Shown piece by piece: positions 20,963 through 30,481 of a stretch of 64,000 nucleotides of DNA. The notes below the pieces were generated by a model that saw nothing but the letters and a program-made list of their open reading frames with translations, did not search any database and was not told where the DNA came from. The position numbers and the translations under genes were made by a program. The first letter of the stretch is position 1; every line of letters begins with the position of its first letter. The DNA comes from Massariosphaeria phaeospora. Taxonomy: Eukaryota > Ascomycota > Dothideomycetes > Pleosporales. The stretch is from NCBI GenBank assembly GCA_011032825.1, contig JAADJZ010000009.1:310001-374000 (forward strand), given 5' to 3'.

Positions 20963-23160
20963 AGTGGCTCGCCGAGGCGCTCTTTCAGTTGAACTTGTGG
21001 AGTGAAATGGGAGTGTGAGATTACTGCAGGTCGCAGCTACTATCACTCACGCCGCACACGTCTGCGATTTCTATCTGCCATGACAGACTGGCTAAATTCG
21101 TGTTACAATTGGGTCGCACGCAATAGGCTGGGGGTATCACCAATGCAGTTGGAGCGGGTTCGTTATTACCTGTCTGTCACCACGGTACAAGAACAAAATT
21201 CTTTGTGTAGCCCGCCTGACGGATCGTAGAAAGAGTGCAATGAGCACCAAAGTGGTGGCGACTGGGAGAATGGTGTTGAGGGAGTACGTGCTGATGCACT
21301 ACCAGCTGAAAGGGGTTAGCGCGGCTGACAAAAGGCGATTTCATCCCAACCCCTCAGCTTCCAAACTTCCATCCTCGCGTCCTCTCGTCCACGACGGCGA
21401 CGTCTTCCGCCTGTGGCCGTATCCCATGGTGTGCTCTGGCTACACCCGCTATTTGAAATGCCCTGTGGCCGTGCGCCCATAACGAGATCTCGTCGCCAGC
21501 ACTGATCTCAACCTGATCCTCCGGCTGCACCGCGAAAAGACAACGCGCCGGCTCTACGGCGCTACCAGAGCTCTCAATCCTACATGTAATCGCCAAAAAG
21601 ATGGATGCTAACGAAGCTCTAGAGGGCTGGAAACGGTGCAGACACGCTGGGTCCCCGCAACCGGGCTCCTCGGGATGTGCGTCGAAACATGCGTTGAGGT
21701 GTTAAAGTCAGCAGGCAGCGGTTCACTCAATGTGATGTTCCAAGCTTTATTACCTAATGGGTCCCTGTGTGATTTGATTCTCCGTACTCCCACGGCCAAG
21801 TCAGGCTGTACATACGGCGCAGCATGGGGCGCAGCTATGGGATCGCCGTTTCAGGGCTTGGTTCAATCAATACGCCCGTCTCCTCAATTGTGGGTACCGG
21901 ATGTAAGATTCCTTTGCAGCTCGTTCCTCATACCCAGGCAATCCTCCCTTCACGGACTCTGCATGCTCGAACCACCCTTTTATCATCCGCATAGGTACCG
22001 CTCGACTCTAAGTGGAACAGCTGGCAGTCTTGGCCAGGTTCCGACTCCAATACTGGTAATAAGATGGATACTCGGATATCTAATGAACGGACTGGCCTAT
22101 GCAAGCTTGCAGAACAAGGCAATGCATGTCCGGGCACGTAGCCATCCTGTGAAGGCAACAAGCATGGCACCCTCCACGTTCATGATGCTGGCAGGATTCG
22201 CTATATTATTCTCTGCACTTAATAGCTCTATAAAGTTAGCTCGACCTGTTGCCTAACAAGCTGTAGGTATCGCAGTCAACCCGGCCTTCCGTCCGCGCGT
22301 TCCTACCGCAGACGGTACGTACCACGTGCATGCGGTTGACCTTTCCATCTCAGCCTCTATTTGCCATGCGACATGGATACATACCTTCCACCTCACCGGT
22401 GACCGGCGAGACGAACGACGAACACACGAAGTACCAGCTAGCAACCGCGCCTAGGTCGAAACTATTTTCCGACAGCAAGCTCGCGACAACATGGCGTTTG
22501 CGGATTAGGCACGATAATCTAGGGCAATGGTAGGCATCTGTCGAGGTTAGCATGTATGGCGATCACCTATGTCCTAAAAGAGTGGGCAATCACAAGGATA
22601 TATCATCGGGATAAAATATTTTTAGTTTGCGGGAGCGGCGCCTCATTTGCGTCATGTTTTGCGTTTGATTGGACAACAGCGTTTATGTGGTTGTGTAGAT
22701 CGGTTGGTGTTGGTGTTGTTACCTCTTCTAGTCTTCGACAGCCCTACCACTACGGAAGCTTGCTTATTTCTTGGCCAGTTGTTTAGCGGAATGAGGCACT
22801 GCAACAATCTTGGCCAATTAGAGAAGGCGAAGATGTCCGAGCAACAGGCAAGCAACGGCTATGTACGAAGATTTCCTGATTAGGGCTGGCGTGGCTCCGC
22901 CAACTTGGGGGCTATCCATCAACCGGAAACTTAAGAGGCATTCCCAAAACGAAGGATCGCAACTCCGGAGGATTACCAAGAGCAGGCAGCAGCCGTGTGG
23001 CAGTGAAGGAGCGATACACGTTGGGAGGGGCTGAAGAGAAATTGCGCAGCGACCTGAAGTCATACATAACCCGGCGCAAAATACTCCACTTGTGAGTCTA
23101 TCACACATTTTTATTACTGCAATCCCTCGTTTGCTATTGTTTTGGTTTCAGTCATCCAGC
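20963..23160. other. Intergenic region with possible decayed coding sequence
   Basis: 2.2 kb between the start of the amine-oxidase-like gene (minus) and the S33 peptidase (plus), expected to carry both promoters. Two adjacent minus-strand open frames at 21354-21799 read like protein but cannot be joined into a gene with a start codon (separate entry). A plus-strand frame of about 200 codons (21636-22256) overlaps them on the other strand without family features. CTCCGTACTCC occurs near 21780. Confidence 0.4.
21354..21799 (-). pseudogene. Possible decayed gene fragment
   Basis: Two minus-strand frames lie next to each other. The upstream one (21799-21608) contains GNKAWNITLSEPLPADF and HIPRSPVAGTQRVCTV. 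The downstream one (21596-21354) contains VQPEDQVEISAGDEISLWAHGHRAF. Composition and flow are protein-like, yet neither frame starts with ATG and no GT..AG intron joins them cleanly. Either this is a relic of a gene, or chance open frames in moderately GC-rich DNA. No family is recognised. Confidence 0.22.
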
Positions 23161-24913
23161 ATGAGATACGCTGTTGCTGCAGGCCTCGCGGCCATGTCAG
23201 CTCTTTCTCCTGCTGTTGCAAAGCCGCTTCGCACCCGACAACACAACCAGACGATAATTTACGACTTTGAGGAGCTCACACCCTCGACTGATTTGCAATG
23301 GAGGCCATGCTTCGGGCTTTTCACCTGTACTGTACTCGAGGTTCCGCTCGATTACGAAAACGACGCCGCCGGTACAACTGGCATAGCTTTTATCAAATGG
23401 AGCACCAACTCTACCAGCTCACCACCACAAGATATCCTAGTGAATCCGGGCGGACCAGGAGGATCAGGCGTTGAGTGGATTATGAACGGGCTTCCCGACC
23501 TCATACAAGCCCTCGGAACACAGAACAACATCATCAGCTTCGACCCTCGAGGTGTGAATAACTCTGGCCCAGACCTCTCTTGCTTTCCGGGAAAGGACAA
23601 TACCGCCTTGCTGTACCCCCAGGATTACGGGATGCCAGTAGATATAAACTCCACCAGGTCGCTGGCCGAGACTTGGGCACGTGCTGATGCTTTCGGCCAG
23701 TGGTGTAGCAAAGTGCACGGTGATTCGAATTCGACTTCTCAAGCCAAGTACGCCAACACCGTCGCTACGGCCACAGATATGCTGCGCTACACCGAGGTCC
23801 TTGCCGCATCAAAAGGCGAGACTGCTAAAGAGTCCAAGCTTCTGTACTACGGCGTCTCCTACGGCGTAAGTCCCTTTCCTATATGAGTATCCGTCCCATA
23901 CTTACTCTTTCTTCTACTAGACTGTGCTTGGATCTACCTTCGCAGCCCTCTTTCCCAATCGCATAGAACGCATGATCCTGGACGGTGTCGTCGACGTCGA
24001 AGACTACTATCTCGGGAAGTGGGAATCTAACCTACCGGATACCGACGCTGCCATCAGCTCTTTCTTCAAATATTGCTTTGAAGGCGGGGAAGAGGCGTGC
24101 GGTTTTTGGAGCAAATCTCCCGAGGCCATCGAGACCCGTTTCCACGCCGTTCTCGACAACCTCCGAGACAACCCGATTATCGTCGTTGGTGATGTCGACT
24201 TCCCTGTCATTGTCACCTACAGCCACTTCCAGCTCCTCTTGGCTAACGTACCCTACGCTCCGAGCGCTCTCTTTCCGCTTCTCGCTAGCACGCTCACATC
24301 TCTGGAGCAGGGTAATGGAGCGCTGCTTGCAAGCTACCTGAGTCTAGGGCAACGAGTCGATGAATGCGCCATAGACCCGCTCACCGCTCCCGTCGGCGAC
24401 CTCGAGCCGCGCCAGTTTATCGCCTGCACCGACGGCAATGGCCGCTTCAACCTCTCGACATTCGACTCGTTCGTCGCGCACGTCGACCTGCTCGTCGACC
24501 AAAGCCACTACCTCGGCGAAACCTGGGCAGCCGGCACCTCAGTCAACTGCCGCTCTCTCAACATCAGAGCACCGGAATCGCAGATCTTCACCGGCACGCC
24601 CTCGGCAGACTCTACGAGCAACCCTATCCTGTTCATCGGCAACACGCTCGACCCCGTCACGCCGCTGCGCGCAGCTGAGAAGATGAGCAAGCTGTTCGGC
24701 GGCGCGCGTCTGCTCACACAGAATAGTGTGGGGCATGGGTTCATGTCGGCGGATTCGAGCTGTACGATGGGCTACGTCCAGCAGTACCTCAAAGATGCAT
24801 CACTGCCGGACGAGGGCACAGTGTGCGAGTCCGAGGAGGTGCCGTTCAAGAATGCCAGTGATCGCGCTGAGGCCAAGGCTGCATCTATTTTGAAAAAGCG
24901 GAGTCACGTCTAG
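23161..24913 (+). CDS. Secreted S33-type alpha/beta-hydrolase (tripeptidyl aminopeptidase-like)
   Basis: Two exons (23161-23865 and 23921-24913) encode 565 residues. Residues 1-20 form a signal peptide. The fold shows the oxyanion strand ILVNPGGPGGSG (about 92-103), the FDPRGVNNS block, and the nucleophile elbow GVSYG with Ser233; the single intron falls exactly at the end of that elbow. Asp479 (NTLDPVTP) and His507 (SVGHGF) complete the triad within the TAP-like C-terminal domain typical of this family. Relatives release N-terminal tripeptides or prolyl residues, or act as esterases. The many Cys residues and glycosylation sequons fit extracellular action in nutrient peptide breakdown. The ATG at 23161 was chosen because it starts the signal peptide. 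Confidence 0.92.
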
Positions 24914-25583
24914 ATGAAGACCGATGAATGCGGGGTGTAGCATAAAGCTACCGCGGTAATGATATAGTTAATTCACTTCTATGTATATATTCAACAACTA
25001 TCTTGGGAGTTCTTGGGCTGGCTTTGTCCCAGCTCTATATATCCGCCTAGTGTTGTTTTACTCAGTTGAAGTGATTCGATGCGCATGGTTCCTATAACCA
25101 GAACATATGAACTAGGATCCTAATATCGGTCCAATTGCAAGCTACACTGCTAACTCTACCAATATAGCTAGGGTGGTAGGGCCCCGAATTAGAGCGCATA
25201 ACAGTCTTTGAAAAGCCGTAGTATCTGTCTGGTACTATTTCTCGCAGCTAATGTAGTCAGAGCCATCTTGCTCCACTCCACAGTGTGCGACTCGGAATAT
25301 CATAATACTATTCGAGGCACACGTTACGTTGTTGCCTTGTATATTGCGTGCACTGTTTTATTGTGTTTGTTTGTAATCTTAGTACAGCGCTAATGTGAAG
25401 TAAATTTCTTGTTTCATTTCACTCTGCAATATCTGGTTTAGAACACCACAATATCATTTAGGTTGCAAGCACCAGTGCTAGCTTCATTCCAACGGCCATG
25501 GTGTTCTGGATCGGAGCCAGAAGGATCGTTTCCTCTCTGCAAGACCATGCTCTGCGTACTTTATATCGCCTTTCAGAGCCCGC
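24914..25583. other. Convergent intergenic region
   Basis: 670 bases between the 3' ends of the S33 peptidase and the DUF7730-like gene. It is AT-richer than its surroundings (24950-25450). No gene, repeat or RNA is recognised. Confidence 0.45.
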
Positions 25584-26630
25584 TCAATCCACGAACCGAT
25601 GATGACGTCCACCATGCAAGCCCCGAGTCTCAATCGCCTTGACCACCGGCACCTGTTCCGCCGACAGCCTCCGGAACGTCGCACCGCTCTCCTCTAGCTG
25701 GCTTATCATCTTCGACAGCAGGTCCTGGCTACCCCAACTTGTTCCGCCCGTCTCGGCCATGGCTTCGACGGTCCATTTAGCAAGCGGTTTGCCCTTGACA
25801 ATGAGCCTGATGGCATTCTGCAGATTGGCACGGCAATTAGACGCAACGTGTTGTTCTTCGGGCGTCTCGGCTGGGTTGAAAGGCAAGGACTCGCTGAACA
25901 TGCGGCCGAGGTGGATTGTGACGTGGCGAAGCGCTCTTTCAGAATCGGTCGGTTCATTGGCATTGCGAGCCCAGTGATCGACCATTCTCGCAACGGCAGC
26001 GTCCAGCCAGTATGTGTACATTAGCGGTGGAGTGAACTGGACAATCTGACCGGGGAGAATGAGCTCGATGTGGCGATACCGTGCGGCGCTTTCCCACTTC
26101 CGATCCCGGGCAGCACTCGAAGTGTAAGCGTCGGTGAAGTGTGCGGCCAGCTCGTTTTCAAGTTCTAGTCGAAGGGTACAGCCGCTGTAAATAACCCAGG
26201 AAGCTTCGGCCCCGATTCCGCGCGATACGGCCAGCAGCGTGAATCGAGATGTCGCATCAGTCGCCCAGAAGCCGTGATTCGGACAGTCCCGTCTAGCTTT
26301 GCCGGATGAGCCACAGCATTTGCGGAGCTTGACGGGGCGGTCGGTTTCGATGGCGAGAGCGTAGATCATATGGCGTACTTCGCGGGGAATCATCTCGAAG
26401 AGTCCAAGGCTGGGGTCCGTAGGCTTGTAACGGAATCGCAAGTATGCTGGTTCGATGCGCGGCTTGTATTTGGTCTTGCTTCTTCCGCTCGACTTGTACT
26501 TGGTCTCTCTTTCGATCTCCGGCTGGTGGGAAGTGTCAGTCAGTGTGTGGACAGTGCTTGTCAACTCGCGCGGGCATACTTCCGGACAGAACAGCATCGA
26601 CGCGAACTCTACAATCCCTTGAATTGTCAT
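25584..26630 (-). CDS. F-box-like / DUF7730-type protein
   Basis: Two probable exons (26630-26580 and 26522-25584), 329 residues. The 57-nt intron has a GTATGC donor, a ctgac branch site and a CAG acceptor; because it is a multiple of three and open, an unspliced form would also translate. The core motif LFEMIPREVRHMIYALAIETDRPVKL is the F-box-like N-terminus common in fungal proteins with the DUF7730 domain. FTLLAVSRGIGAEASWVIYSGCTLRLELE follows, the usual continuation. Such proteins may act as substrate adaptors for SCF ubiquitin ligases, but that is unproven for this subgroup. They are often lineage-specific and variable in copy number. Confidence 0.7.
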   Translation of the reverse strand: MTIQGIVEFASMLFCPEVCPRELTSTVHTLTDTSHQPEIERETKYKSSGRSKTKYKPRIEPAYLRFRYKPTDPSLGLFEMIPREVRHMIYALAIETDRPVKLRKCCGSSGKARRDCPNHGFWATDATSRFTLLAVSRGIGAEASWVIYSGCTLRLELENELAAHFTDAYTSSAARDRKWESAARYRHIELILPGQIVQFTPPLMYTYWLDAAVARMVDHWARNANEPTDSERALRHVTIHLGRMFSESLPFNPAETPEEQHVASNCRANLQNAIRLIVKGKPLAKWTVEAMAETGGTSWGSQDLLSKMISQLEESGATFRRLSAEQVPVVKAIETRGLHGGRHHRFVD

Positions 26631-27037
26631 GACGAAAGGAACTGGGCGACGAGCCCCTAGATTGCCGATGTGTGGACGCGGTGGTGTCTCGAGGTCGCCG
26701 TTCTGGAGGTTGGAAGTTTGGAAAAGCTGGAGGTCTTGGCACTAGATGGCTCACCTGAATGTGCTTTCACTGCTGCTCGAGGAGCTTTTGACCAGTCTAG
26801 CCACAGTCTAACCCGTAAAATCTCCGCATGATGGTATGCTGTTTAACCTCCGTCGACGAGACACTTTCCCCACAGCCAATCACGTCGATACCAAAACCCC
26901 TTCCGGAGTGAAAAGAACCCTTGTGGAAGTGACTGCTCTAGCCATAGGATAGGGTTTTGTCATTTCACTGAACCTGAGTATGATATATACACGCCCTGGT
27001 GCACCACGCTCAGCCAGGCTCTGACACCATCCGCTCC
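26631..27037. other. Intergenic region
   Basis: 400 bases upstream of the DUF7730-like gene and downstream of the small minus-strand gene at 27038. It should contain the promoter of the former. Nothing else is seen. Confidence 0.4.
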
Positions 27038-27530
27038 TCAGTTATCAGCCGCATCCAGTTTCTTGTTCTGTCCATACTCGAGCACCTTCTCTCTCTTCTT
27101 GCTATCCGACTCGTTCGGATCCCTCTTCATCTGATCCTGACTCTCGGTCTGCTCCTCTTGTCCTCCAATGCCAGACTCCTCGGGGTCGGTGACAGGCTTC
27201 GCCAACGATGCCGAATCAGGAGACGAGCCTGGGAGGCTGTCTGTGGCGCGATCTTTGTTCACCGACTGGGCTTCAGAGCTCGATGCCTGTGGCGAAGAAG
27301 CATTGGAGGATTGGCCGGGGACAGCTCCTGAAGAGTCCGAGACATAGTTGCGAGCGATCGTGGCACGAGTAACTGTGAGAGGGCAAATATGAGCTGCTGC
27401 TATGGAGCTGGATACATCATATAAGTTCTAAACGGAGTGCCGTACCTCGGGACTTGGTGTAGTGTTGTCGAGGCCTCGTTGTCATCGCGACTGAAGACCT
27501 TGCGACATTTCGCCAGATTCGGAAAGACAT
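27038..27530 (-). CDS. Small mitochondrial-type protein of unknown function
   Basis: Two exons (27530-27446 and 27372-27038) encode 139 residues. The first exon encodes a basic, hydroxylated N-terminus without acidic residues (MSFRIWRNVARSSVAMTTRPR), a good candidate mitochondrial presequence. The intron (73 nt, GTACGG..CACAG) restores the frame into ATIARNYVSDSSG. The rest is low-complexity Ser/Gln/Glu-rich and ends in DPNESDSKKREKVLEYGQ followed by KKLDAAD. A C-terminal block of the form DPN..D..KR..V...G...LDAAD recurs in small fungal proteins of unknown function. Neither end would be found by simple open-frame searches because the start lies in a short first exon. Confidence 0.6.
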
Positions 27531-27724
27531 TGTGATACCAGAGGAAAGTTGCGGGCACAATTGCTGGATGAAATTGAAGATGGTTCACCTTCAGTGGGCG
27601 TCCGACTGACCTGTAAGCGTTGACGTGCAGGTGACGTAACCCATCCGTCATGCATCACAAAGCCCGAAACAGCCAAACTTCATCAAGACCAAGAACTAGC
27701 AACCAAAACACAGCCACTGTAATT

Positions 27725-28438
27725 TCATGCCGCTCGAATGGTCCGTCGGGAGGTACGCACATCTGAGGACAGGCTACCCAGCACCTTGGCCAGCTCGTCA
27801 GCGGCAGCTTCCAACGCACTATCGAAACATGGTTCTAATGCGTCTAGAATGAACAGCACACGCGTGGTCTTCTCAGACAGCGCAGTCCGGGTACACTGGC
27901 GCCAGTTCCAGCGACGGCAAGTGACACCTGCATCATCACACCATACGACTTCTCCCGCAGGTGGAAGCTCCGTAACAGATTCACCGGCTGAGCAAGTCTC
28001 GAATTTCTCCTGGCCAGTCGCCTGAACCAACAGAGGGTGGCCACTGTACTTGTCCAAATCCTCACCTCCCAGGGGAATCTGGTGCTTGATCGAAATAGCG
28101 TTGTAAATGTCGGTCAACCTGTTGACTCGAGGCAGGCCGCCCTCTGCGCGACGCATTAACGACTCCAAGCTGTTGCGCTCCTTCTTCGGTTTGGCTCCGA
28201 AAGACTTATATGCCTCTCGCCAGGCGGCGATGTGCGGGATCTCGATCACAGACTGTTTCGATATCGCTTCCCGAGCGGACGATTCGGCCTCCTGTAAGAG
28301 GGTTTCGCTGGTGGTGTCGCTCGGACCTGTCGGAATACCTTCAACGGCCATCAACAGCGCGCGGTAATCTGGTCGTAGTTTGAAGATTCCTGGAGCTATG
28401 CTCGCGCCGCTCAAGAACGTTTCCAAACCCGCGGACAT
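27725..28438 (-). CDS. B3/B4 tRNA-binding-domain protein
   Basis: A single exon encodes 237 residues from the ATG at 28438. Nearly the whole protein is the B3/B4 domain (PF03483), otherwise found in the beta subunit of phenylalanyl-tRNA synthetase, where it forms the editing site. Key blocks are AAWREAYKSFGAKPKKERNSLESLMRR, RVNRLTDIYNAISIKHQIPLGGEDLD and EVVWCDDAGVTCRRWNWRQ. Stand-alone versions occur in bacteria and fungi and may hydrolyse mischarged aminoacyl-tRNA or bind RNA; activity here is unproven. The gene is intronless and is divergent from the PaiB-like gene, also intronless and also a bacterial-type domain family. Confidence 0.85.
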   Translation of the reverse strand: MSAGLETFLSGASIAPGIFKLRPDYRALLMAVEGIPTGPSDTTSETLLQEAESSAREAISKQSVIEIPHIAAWREAYKSFGAKPKKERNSLESLMRRAEGGLPRVNRLTDIYNAISIKHQIPLGGEDLDKYSGHPLLVQATGQEKFETCSAGESVTELPPAGEVVWCDDAGVTCRRWNWRQCTRTALSEKTTRVLFILDALEPCFDSALEAAADELAKVLGSLSSDVRTSRRTIRAA

Positions 28439-28990
28439 GGTGATTGCGAAGATTGTATAGGAGCGGAGCGAGTCAGGCAACAGGAAGACTTAGCAGATTT
28501 TAGAGCGTGATATCCTCTGGTAAACGCAGAACAAGCTCGACATTTATATGTACAAGTGCGACTTGTAGAGACATTTCAGTCCATCGGTGGTTCATTATAG
28601 GGCGCGCCGCCATACTCGATGAGGATACACACGTACTGGATGTGCAGTAGCGGGGAGGTAAGGTAGGCCTAGCCCACACGGTTGGCAAATTTAAACCTGG
28701 ACTGGTCTGCGTCTACAGCGTAGTCTCGGCTTGATAAACGTCGTCGCGCCCTGTTGTCGTTGCAGACACAGTTTTCACGCCGCGAATCTCGGCCAATTTG
28801 GCCGCTTGACCCCTTTGGGCAGGTACACGCGCTAGTCGCGTGGATTGATCTCGCAACTCTTTCCGACGTGTCCAACTACCTACACGTCGTCTATATCCGT
28901 TGCTCCCATATCTTCTTTACCTTATTAGTAGACGGCTCCAAGGTTGGTGTTCCCTTACGTCTCCAAACAAAAAAGAGCTTCACCTTGAAT
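28439..28990. promoter_or_regulatory. Divergent promoter region, B3/B4 gene / PaiB-like gene
   Basis: 550 bases between the two start codons. An open plus-strand frame runs from about 28754 into the PaiB-like gene, but its first in-frame ATG that fits the family is at 28991. No other feature is seen. Confidence 0.5.
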
Positions 28991-29755
28991 ATGTATCTGC
29001 GCGCAGTCCACGCCGAACAGAATACTGCCACACTGCAGCAGTTCGTCAGGGCTAATCCTCTGGGAATCTTCACCACAGCCATAGATTCAAATGCGTTTCC
29101 TTTCCTCCAGTCCAGCCATATCCCTTTTGTCCTGGATGTCGACGAAAGCCTCGATCAAACACATCTCGGTGTTCTCCGCGGGCATATTGCGCGAGCCAAC
29201 CCCCAGGCCAAAGCCTTGATCGAGCACCTGAAATCTGCATCTGGAAGGGGAGGCGATTCAGCAAATGACTCTCGAATCCTTTCGCGGGACGTTATGGTCC
29301 TCTTCAATGGACCTGCACATCATTACGTCACGCCAAAGTTTTATCGCGAGACGAAACCAGCGACGGGGAAAGTAGTTCCCACATGGAACTACTCGGCAGT
29401 ACAAGTTTACGGGCGTGCAACTATATTCCACGACACCAAAGCTGCTGCTACAACTGCCTATCTCGACAAACAGATCAGAGACCTATCACTCCAGTGCGAG
29501 GTCGATATCATGGGGCATAGCGAGAAACCCTGGCAGGTGGACGATGCGCCTGCTTCTTACACCGAGCTCCTAAAGAAAGCGATTATCGGCGTGCAGATTG
29601 AAATCAAAGATATTGGTGGGAAGTATAAGATGAGTCAGGAGATGCCCGCTGGAGATCGAGAGGGTGTAGTTGAAGGATTTGAGGCGCTGGAGTCGGATTT
29701 TGGTACTGAAATGGCCAAGATCGTAAAGGAGAAGATGATGATGAGCGGTAACTAA
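28991..29755 (+). CDS. PaiB-like FMN-binding split-barrel protein
   Basis: A single exon encodes 254 residues. The start MYLRAVHAEQNTATLQQFVRANPLGIFTTA is the N-terminus of the PaiB family (PF04299). It is followed by LQSSHIPFVLD, GVLRGHIARANPQAKAL, DVMVLFNGPAHHYVTPKFY and VPTWNYSAVQVYGRATI, all family-typical. PaiB folds as a flavin-reductase-like split barrel and in Bacillus is a transcriptional repressor of sporulation and degradative genes. Fungal members are probably FMN or haem-binding enzymes with unknown roles. The ATG at 28991 was preferred because conservation begins exactly there. It is intronless and divergent from the B3/B4 gene. Confidence 0.9.
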   Translation: MYLRAVHAEQNTATLQQFVRANPLGIFTTAIDSNAFPFLQSSHIPFVLDVDESLDQTHLGVLRGHIARANPQAKALIEHLKSASGRGGDSANDSRILSRDVMVLFNGPAHHYVTPKFYRETKPATGKVVPTWNYSAVQVYGRATIFHDTKAAATTAYLDKQIRDLSLQCEVDIMGHSEKPWQVDDAPASYTELLKKAIIGVQIEIKDIGGKYKMSQEMPAGDREGVVEGFEALESDFGTEMAKIVKEKMMMSGN

Positions 29756-30062
29756 GAGATAAATATGCTGGCTGGGGACACTGACCGACCGTCACTAGTG
29801 TGATACTATTTCCACGAGCAAGAGTTTCAATAGAGTATTCGGACTGTGCTGGGCAGGGGTACGTTTAGACTACCATAGTCTATAATAAGACACCCGAATG
29901 TAGATATCAGCATACTGTGAGTGCGCGTGGATAACATAGAAGAATGCTGCGGTGAATGTTGTGGAGAGTAAACGCAAGCAGCCACCTCGACTACAATCTT
30001 GGTCGTGTGGCTACATGCTACTAATTAATGCACTCTATCTGCGCGTGGGGAATATTGATGAT
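29756..30062. other. Intergenic region upstream of 5S rRNA gene
   Basis: 300 bases between the PaiB-like gene and the TATA-like element of the 5S gene. No gene or repeat is recognised. Confidence 0.4.
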
Positions 30063-30074
30063 CTATATATATAC
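30063..30074 (+). promoter_or_regulatory. TATA-like element upstream of 5S rRNA
   Basis: CTATATATATAC lies 20-31 bases before the 5S start at 30094. Upstream TATA boxes assist RNA polymerase III on 5S and tRNA genes in several fungi. The spacing is right; function is inferred. Confidence 0.45.
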
Positions 30075-30093
30075 AACACCCTGGAAAACAGAT

Positions 30094-30212
30094 ACATACG
30101 ACCATAGGACCCTGAAAACAGTGCTTCCCGTTCGCTCAGCTATACTTAAGCAGGGTACCGGCGGATTAGTAGTTAGGTGGGTGACCACTAGCGAATACCC
30201 GCTGTCGTATGT
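30094..30212 (+). rRNA. 5S ribosomal RNA
   Basis: 119 bases with the ascomycete 5S pattern: ACATACGACCATAGG at the 5' end, the block GCTTCCCGTTCGCTCAGC, TACTTAAGC, and GTAGTTAGGTGGGTGACCAC before GCGAATACCC. Helix I is perfect: ACATACGAC (30094-30102) pairs with GTCGTATGT (30204-30212). Helix II is ACCCTG (30109-30114) with CAGGGT (30151-30156). The usual fungal pairing at this place is of the GTGTGG/CCACAC kind, so both strands changed together. The gene is followed by a T6 run. It stands alone between protein genes, as in Neurospora-like genomes where 5S genes are dispersed. It looks functional rather than a pseudogene. Confidence 0.93.
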
Positions 30213-30217
30213 TTTTT
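30212..30217 (+). terminator. RNA polymerase III T-run terminator
   Basis: A run of six T begins with the last base of the 5S gene, which is the standard Pol III termination signal. Confidence 0.75.
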
Positions 30218-30481
30218 GCCATTTTTTTGGCCACATGTGTGCCCCACACACTCTATCTGGATATATCTGGAAATTGCTATGTGACGTCAATATGGGTGTG
30301 ATTGGACTATGACAGCTAGAGATCCACCTCCCTGCTCAAGCTTGTACTCTCGAACGGCAACTTATCCGACACTACTTAACGACACATCGTTCTGATCACT
30401 CTCCCTTATCTTTTTGTCCACCTCGTCTCTACCTTGACCTGTCGATTTGTCAATCCGAAGACCCCTCAACCACCCGCAACC

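Noticed and set aside
21636..22256. 206-codon plus-strand frame
   Set aside because: No domain, irregular composition, and it overlaps more protein-like minus-strand frames; no intron or promoter support.
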